From: Paeniglutamicibacter quisquiliarum
Lineage (GTDB): Bacteria > Actinomycetota > Actinomycetes > Actinomycetales > Micrococcaceae
Assembly: GCF_019084045.1 (NCBI RefSeq)
Contig: NZ_JAHRED010000014.1
Location: 33,824-97,823 of the forward strand
DNA: 64,000 bases
Reading direction: 5' to 3'
Shown here piece by piece: positions 57,931-64,000 of the stretch (positions within the stretch are counted from its first letter, which is position 1; every line of letters begins with the position of its first letter). The notes beneath the pieces were generated by a model. The model ran no database searches and was not told the origin of the DNA. It saw nothing but the letters and a program-made list of their open reading frames with translations. Made by a program: the position numbers and the translations under genes.

Positions 57931-60600
57931 CGTTTAACCAAGTAGGGATACTTTGTAGCTGGACGTCCAGTGCTCTCGGAGTCGACGGCCACAGCACCGA
58001 CCTGTGCCGCGTGGGGTCTCGCATGGCGTCAAGGAGCCCGCAGAAGCCCTCGAGAGCGACTGGGGGCATCTCCGGACTACGTACGGCACCAGACGTCCCC
58101 GAAGGCCCCTAGGGGGCCCTGGGGGCAGCCATGCGAGGGTCGGCATCGAATAGGGGAGTCGGACTTGTGTGGCGACTTATGGTGACTGCGAACCAGGACA
58201 AGTACGACAACTGCACCCATGCCTGAGTCCAGGAGCGGCGCGACAGTGCTGTCGCCATGAATTGAGACCGATCAAGCTCCAGCGCTTAGGACGCCTGTGC
58301 GGTCGAGTATTGGCAGAGGATGAGGCTGTCAGACACGAGCGAACACCCATCGTCGATGACGGGCTGCACCCGGTGGACGCTAGATCTTCGTTTCAATCGA
58401 ATCGCTTGGAACTTGCCGGCTACCCAGGAAGTCCGTGATTCCACTCCAGAGAAGCGGTGGCTGGACTGCCCTCCACTGACGCCCAGACAAGATCAATCGT
58501 GCATGGTGGAGATGATGTTTCACGTGAAACAAGATGACGGCTGCCGAAGCGCTTCAGGAGTAGCGCTATCACGACCTGAGGATGACGCATGGTCCCACCG
58601 ATTGAAAACGAGAGCGGTGATGAGGCAAGACAGCGGACGATTGCAGAGTTGTCCACCCAACTATTGGTCCGCAACGGTATTCGGCGCTTTGGGGGACACT
58701 GTCCAGTCCCCTTGGGGCCACTGATGCTGCCAATTCGGGCCAGCAGCGGCCTGGGTCGGAACCGGCGGGCTCCAACTCGTGAATTCATGCCCGGGAGGAC
58801 CAGAGCGTCTCGCGCATGTTCCCATCTCCGGACTCGATCCAGGTGGCAGTTCGGCCGGCGGGCCCCCGGTGCGGCTCGGACCTGTCAAGTGGAAATCGCT
58901 CGCCCTTGGTGCTGGCCATGGTCGCCACGTCCAATATCGGTGGCTCCCGTCGAAGTAAATATCCATTCTCAGTTGAACGCCGACGCGCGAGGATGTCTTG
59001 GAAGGCTGCGAAAGGGCTGGCCTTTCAAAATATTTCGTGGCCTGAATCGGCGTGGGCCATGTTGTGAGCGGAGAGAACCGAAGACGGAATGGCCAAGACA
59101 AGCGTGCCTACCCTCGGCTACTCATGGGAGTGTCAGAGATGCTGGGCCTCATGGACTGACGATCGTTGGAACGGTAGGTACCGCCTGCCTGCCCCGAATC
59201 GCGTATTGTCCTCGGGACGTAACGCGAACAGACTGCTGGATTGTGCGATCCGGAGCCGCATGAGTCAAATCCATACGATTTCGGAGTCTGTCCACATCGA
59301 ATTGGCACGCCCACCAACTTGGTGGCAAGGGCATCCCGGACGCGGCTTTTGGTCGCGATAGTTGGGCGAAGTGACCAATGCCCATGGGTCTGATGCGATG
59401 CGACGTAGCCACGCCTTCCGGGCAGTGTAACGACGGCGGAATCTCCGAAGGACTGAAGAGCCCGTACTCGTGCCCCGTGTCGCACAGGTGCAGGTGTGCA
59501 ACGAGCCGACGGCGGAGTTTGTCCGACCACGGGGGCTGCAGCTGTGAGATGCTGCCCGACGTATTCAATAACCCGTGTCCGGATCCAGGACGCAGCAGTG
59601 GAGGATGCCGGAGGAGAGCAAGTTTCCATCGAGATCAATATCTCGGTTTCGTATGTGTCCTGCGCGGAGCGGACGATGGCCGTCCACACCCTGGGCCTCA
59701 TTCCCTTATCGATGAGTCTTTCCATGGAGTCCAGAACGAGCTCACGGCGACTTTGCCTGCAACTCTGCACGAAGAGAGAATCCAAGTTCGCGGCCCTCCG
59801 CGCTTGTGAGCAACCGGATTTGGATGACGATGGTCGACGGCGTCCCCGGGATGGGCATTCGAAACGCTGACGAGGTCCAACGGCATTGCCGCCGGAGACT
59901 TCGAGCTCGTTGATCGACGCCGACGGCCATGGTGTGCAGTGGCGCGTAGACGGGGAGGAACGCTGCCCTGTCTGGGGCTACCGCACCGGACAGGGGAGTA
60001 TGAATGTTGTCCCGGGCTCGCATCGCTGCCGGGACACCCGGACCAGCGGCACGCCAGCTCAGGTTGCCAACAGCCATGGATGGGAGCTGGAAGCCATTCC
60101 GATCGCACGTACAGCAGTGGAACCTGTGTCAGCGGCAACCGAACACTGCCCACGGGCGAAACTCTAGGGTGACCCTGCAGCAACCTTGTTGACCGCAGGC
60201 GGACATCCTCTTCTTGCCCGGCTGGGGCCCAGAGGAGTCCAGGCCTCCCATGACGGAGATGTTGGCATTCCCTGAGGCGGTCCATCCGAAGCTTCCACGT
60301 GAACGTTGTGCTGAATCGAGCCACCCGTGGGAGCTCCTGAGCATCCATCCATGTCTGGCGATGGTGCCGTCACAGAACCGAGCGCGACCGACCGATCCAC
60401 GGTTTTAGAATGAACTGAGGCGGTCGCTGAACCGGGCACCCTCGTCCGCCCAGGCAGCAACTGAAAGAGGGGCCAATGCCTTTCGGCCGCCGGCACCTGC
60501 TCAGGGTTGCCGTCCACGATCGAGTCGACTCCGTGGCAAATTCAATTGCCGCTCATGGCTGTTTTCGACGTGGTGCTGACAACCCGCCACCGACTGTGTC
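57931..60600. other. Gene-poor region right of parB
   Basis: About 2.7 kb with no frame showing family motifs, ribosome-binding sites or the codon bias of the neighbouring genes. Many short frames overlap on both strands. Composition is less GC-rich than in the genes to the left. One exact parS occurs at 58516. The stretch may be a large decayed segment or structural centromere DNA. Confidence 0.6.
58516..58531. other. parS site 4 (in gene-poor DNA)
   Basis: Exact TGTTTCACGTGAAACA about 600 bp right of site 3, outside any gene. Confidence 0.95.
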
Positions 60601-60603
60601 CCG

Positions 60604-60933
60604 TTGCTGGTGACCAAGCTCGGTGCCTGGTCTCATTCCCCGCTACGCGCCCTGGTCGCCGACCCGGTGCGCGAGTGGCCGGACAAGGCCACGCCCACCG
60701 ACCGGCGTCGGCTGTTCAATGCCGTGGATGCCGCGTCCGGGACCACCGGATTCCACCATGCGATACATGCGGCCGACACTCTGATCCAACGCGGGGACGG
60801 ACCGGACATGGCCATGCTGGGCATGCTCGCCCGCCGGCTGGCCGACGGCACCGAACCACCGGCAGCGAACGTGGACTTGAGCGTCTATGACACCTTCACC
60901 ACCCTGAACATCACCACAGGAGAGGTCGCATGA
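60604..60933 (+). pseudogene. 3' fragment of an IS21-type istA transposase gene (probable)
   Basis: About 109 codons (LVTKLGAWSHSPLRALV at the start, ending NITTGEVA) lead directly into istB with an ATGA overlap, as istA does in IS21 elements. The upstream rest of the transposase is missing, and the sequence turns into gene-poor DNA just before 60600. I identify it mainly by this position; the DDE core is not present. Confidence 0.55.
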
Positions 60934-61660
60934 ACCCGATCACCGACCAAGACCTCCTCGAGGCCGGTAAGCACGCCTCGCTCACCGGCAGCGTGTTGAC
61001 CGAATGGGCCGAGAAGGGCACCCCGAAGCAACGCGAATACCTGCACGGGGTGCTGGTCGCCGAGCACGAATCCCGGCTCGAATCCCGGCGACAGCGGCTG
61101 CTCAAGGCCGCACGGCTGCCCGCGATGAAATCACTGACCGGGTTTGACTACAGCAACGTCAGGTTCCCCGAAGACTATGGAAGCCATCCCCTTGAATCCC
61201 TGGACTTCATTGACCGGGCGCAGGACCTGGTGCTTTACGGGGACGTGGGCACCGGCAAGACCCACATGGCCACAGCCCTGGTGGCGGCCGCGTGCCGGCA
61301 GGGCATCGCCGCGAGGTTCTTCACCACCTCGGCGCTGGTGATGATGCTGCGCCGGGCGAAGGAGGAGGACCGGCTGGACAAGGAACTCGCGTCCCTGGCC
61401 AAGAACCAGTTGATCGCCATCGATGAGCTGGGATACCTGCCGATCGACAACGAGGGGCCAGGCGCTTGTTCCAGGTGATCGCGGACGGGTATGAAAAACG
61501 GAGCCTGATCATCACGACAAATTTGGAGTTTTCTCGGTGGGGCAGCGTGTTCGGGGACGACAACATGGCTGCCGCCGTCATCGACCGGCTGGTGCACCAT
61601 GGGCGGCTGTTGCAGTTCCGTGGCGAGTCCTACCGGGTCAAGAATGCGCTCATGAAGTAG
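60930..61660 (+). pseudogene. istB: IS21-family istB helper ATPase, frameshifted
   Basis: The AAA+ helper of IS21 transposition. Walker A is LYGDVGTGKTHMATAL, and Walker B is LIAIDELGYLPID. At about 61453-61458 the frame breaks: GAGGGGCC needs one more G to continue as NEGARRLFQVIADG. The second frame, entered by 61466, runs to 61660 with SLIITTNLEFSRWGSVFGDD and AVIDRLVHHGRLLQF, the normal IstB end. It is inactive unless the shift is a sequencing error or programmed. Confidence 0.88.
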
Positions 61661-63175
61661 GCCAAACGCCGACATGGCAGGAAACCGAGCCCACGTGGCC
61701 TGATTCTTAGCGCTTTAATGGCCGACTTAAATTTGACGAAACACAACCGACCCAAGGTGAAGGGATCAGCTCGGGGGGCGACGGAGATAGGCGCTTGGGT
61801 TCCACCTTTACGCTCGCCCCCTCGGTGGTAGTCCGTCGGCGAAGTACAAGCGGAGAGATAGGACCGGGCTGCCGGTCACAGAGACCTGTTGCCTTTCTCG
61901 GGGGAGTGGTCCCGAGTCCGGGCAGGCAGAGAAGGGGCTCGTGAATCGACCACTTTCGACCGGGGGCCCGGTAAACGTCAGAACCTTTTCCTGGGTGGCG
62001 CAGTAGGGGCCAGGCAAAGGTCTTGGTGTACCAGGCTGATGTCAGCCGACGTATTAGCCGTCCAGATCACGGTTTGGACCCCATGGCCGCAAACGCCTTC
62101 GGTATCTAACACCTCAGGGCCTGGGCTCATATTTGAGTGTATGAGCAGAAGTCATTGAACCGCGCCTCGAGGCACGACGTCAGTGATCCGGAGTCGGGTA
62201 CAGGGGTAGCGGTTCCAACTGGGCCGCGAGTTCCAAGCTCGCACCGCTCACCAGGCCCGTCGTCGGACGGGGCGGGCCGAATTGACCGATGAATCGGTTC
62301 GAGACCGCGGTAGTTTCCTGACTGAGGTAGTCGTTGAACCCGCCGGACAAGCTCTGTCGGCACGGCATTATGCTGTTTCCTGTTTCAAGGTTCCGCAGGT
62401 CGCGGAGCATGGAGCCTGCCACCCAGGCAAGATTCTGCCGAACCGGACGTTGCGCGCACCTCGCCGGATGCCCCACCATGAACGACACCTGCCGCTCCCG
62501 GAACGGGAATTCGCAGTGGGCTTGGCCGTGTCATGTGGCGCTGCAATGTGTCGGGTGCATTGGCAGCGTGGATCAGGAACATCGCTTTGTGTACATCTGG
62601 ACGTCGTTTCAGCCTTTGGTTGCGCCCTCTCGGCAATGCGGCCGACATCTATCGATCCTCGGCGACAGCATTAGGGGACCGATTGAAATGGCTAGGGGAG
62701 GACGAGCGATACCGGGACCGAGGGCCAGCAACCCAGCACTCACTATGCGACCTAAAGTCGGGGCGGGCTAAGAGGCAGCGCGGTGTCGGCCACTGGCAGC
62801 AGGTGACGGCCAATGCTCTGCTGCGGCTGCGGACCGTTGTCAGGCCTCGATGCGGGTTGCATGGACATATCCAAGGACATTCAACACAGCAACGTGTGCG
62901 ATGCACTCCTCTACGACAAGGGCGCCCATGATCCGGTGGATATACGAATCCCGAGCCGCAGGGGTACCAGGCACACTGAAAGATCTGACCTCCCTTGGCC
63001 CACCAAGCCTTCCGCGATGTTCGCCGATCAACGATCGATTGAGGTACGGCAGGGACTCGACAGGGTGTCGGCCCTTCACCCGCTGGTCATACAACCGGCC
63101 CTAGGCAGGGATCTGGAGGCTCGAACGGGTACTGCAGAATCCCTAGGCAGGAAACCAATAGCGTGCGCCAACAAA

Positions 63176-63191
63176 AGTTTCACGTGAAACA
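63176..63191. other. parS-like site 5
   Basis: AGTTTCACGTGAAACA, one mismatch (first base) from the consensus, in gene-poor DNA. Confidence 0.85.
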
Positions 63192-63245
63192 TGGACTCAG
63201 CTGCACCCGGGGGACACGGGTTCGCGAGCCAGCCAAACCGACAGA

Positions 63246-63261
63246 TGTTTCACGTGAAACG
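63246..63261. other. parS-like site 6
   Basis: TGTTTCACGTGAAACG, one mismatch (last base) from the consensus, 70 bp from site 5. Confidence 0.85.
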
Positions 63262-64000
63262 GTTACGCCCATTGCCAATACTCCGCCCCGGCAATCCATG
63301 GTTACCCCTCCCTGCGGGGACGAAAATGGATCGCCACCCAGACACCGAGGTAGGCGCCCCACCGCGCCATGAACAGCCAGGGGTGGGCTGCAGGATGAGG
63401 CGAACGTTGTATGGTTGTCCGCCGAAAAATGCTTCCGACCGTGGCCATCACCTGCCACAAGATACATGCCGCGAACTGTCCACCAGGGCAAACGGGAGCA
63501 ACCAACTCGCCGGGGGAGGGGCCCCTGCCCCGCGCCGGAGCAGACGCTGGTTTCATGCCTATGGACTACCTGGGGGCGGGGAGGCGACAAGCGAGCCCAG
63601 CACTCCGGGTCGCACGCAATAGGACCTGCCGTCAGCGCAGACGTAGACGCTCACTGGAGCGCGGTCCAGCACTCTCTACGACCATTGGCGCATCCATAGT
63701 CCTTCGTCAGCTCCCATGACCGGTCGTGAGATCCGGGTGCATGTCTGGGAGGCGTGGAGCCCGCGGATAGCGCGACTCGGGTCGCTACCGCCATTAGGTA
63801 TCCGGGCAGCGAAGCCTGGAAATCCACTGGGTCCAGGCTTCCGCCCTAGGATTGGATCCTTGCCGTGGGACATGCAGTGGCTTATCGAACCTGGGGCACG
63901 CGCACAGCAGGTATCCAGCAGACAGGCCTTTGGCACCAGAAATCCCACGCGTCACCACAGGCAATCAGGCCGGGTGAGCAAGCGCGGAGGCATCGGCGTC

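Larger units (their letters stand above)
61661..64000. other. Gene-poor region to the end of the window
   Basis: About 2.3 kb with no recognisable gene. Short frames on both strands have no family motif. The right end of the IS21 remnant is probably within the first 80 bp but I could not fix a terminal repeat. Two near-exact parS sites lie at 63176 and 63246. Confidence 0.6.

Noticed and set aside
59108..60348. Overlapping frames of 130-225 codons in the gene-poor region
   Set aside because: Arg/Pro/Ser-rich mixed translations on both strands with no conserved motif or ribosome-binding site.
62180..62488. Minus-strand frame of 102 codons with a plausible-looking composition
   Set aside because: No family recognised, no good start site, flanked by degenerate DNA; kept only as part of the gene-poor region.

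Overview
The window is chromosomal DNA from a high-GC Gram-positive bacterium. I place it in the Actinomycetota, most likely the Micrococcaceae (Arthrobacter-like). The grounds are the block fhaA-fhaB-pstP-rodA-pbpA-pknA-pknB, crgA, a class E-type sortase, a DUF3566 gene after gyrA, a DLW-39 microprotein, and the order rpmH-rnpA-yidD-yidC-jag-rsmG-parA-parB. The genus is inferred from gene content only. The window spans the replication origin and the parS centromere region.

Left part (1-20 kb): metabolic and transport genes. It opens with the end of thiE and a thiD-tenA fusion, followed by an NCS2 nucleobase permease. Next comes a carbohydrate island: a fused beta-phosphoglucomutase/GH65 disaccharide phosphorylase, and divergent from it an AglEFG-like ABC importer (binding protein plus two permeases, no ATPase) with a degenerate phosphotransferase-like gene. 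A mostly minus-strand set follows: glycerophosphodiesterase, Cof-type HAD phosphatase, PfkB sugar kinase, alpha/beta hydrolase, enoyl-CoA hydratase, a LysR effector-domain protein lacking an HTH and divergent from a DUF5997 gene, a universal stress protein, a dienelactone hydrolase and an aquaporin.

Middle (20-36 kb): tRNA-Leu, then the cell-wall and Ser/Thr-kinase operon (fhaA to pknB), with each gene overlapping the next by 4 bases except at the pknA-pknB junction. On the opposite strand are trpG/pabA, a 55-aa membrane protein and a sortase. Then come crgA, an SMR transporter remnant with an internal deletion, a DUF3817 gene, a lysG/lysE regulator-exporter pair and a GNAT gene. Between the GNAT and rhomboid genes lies a gene-free segment of about 580 bp carrying a duplicated module of perfect DnaA boxes, about 14 kb from dnaA.

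Origin region (36-58 kb): rhomboid protease, ppiA, a coiled membrane protein, an EamA transporter, tRNA-Ala, DLW-39, tRNA-Ile, DUF3566, gyrA, gyrB, dciA-like, recF, dnaN, oriC, dnaA, all on the minus strand from tRNA-Ala onward. Divergent from dnaA are rpmH, rnpA, yidD, yidC, khpB/jag, rsmG, parA and parB. Six parS or parS-like sites start inside parA and run rightward. One forms the core of the terminator after parB.

Right end (57.9-64 kb): about 6 kb with no intact gene, unusual for a bacterial chromosome. It holds one exact parS, two near-exact parS sites, and an IS21-family remnant with a frameshifted istB.

The features I would follow up first are the remote DnaA-box module, the gene-poor parS region, the parS-in-terminator palindrome, and the split LysR/DUF5997 pair around a perfect 16-bp palindrome.
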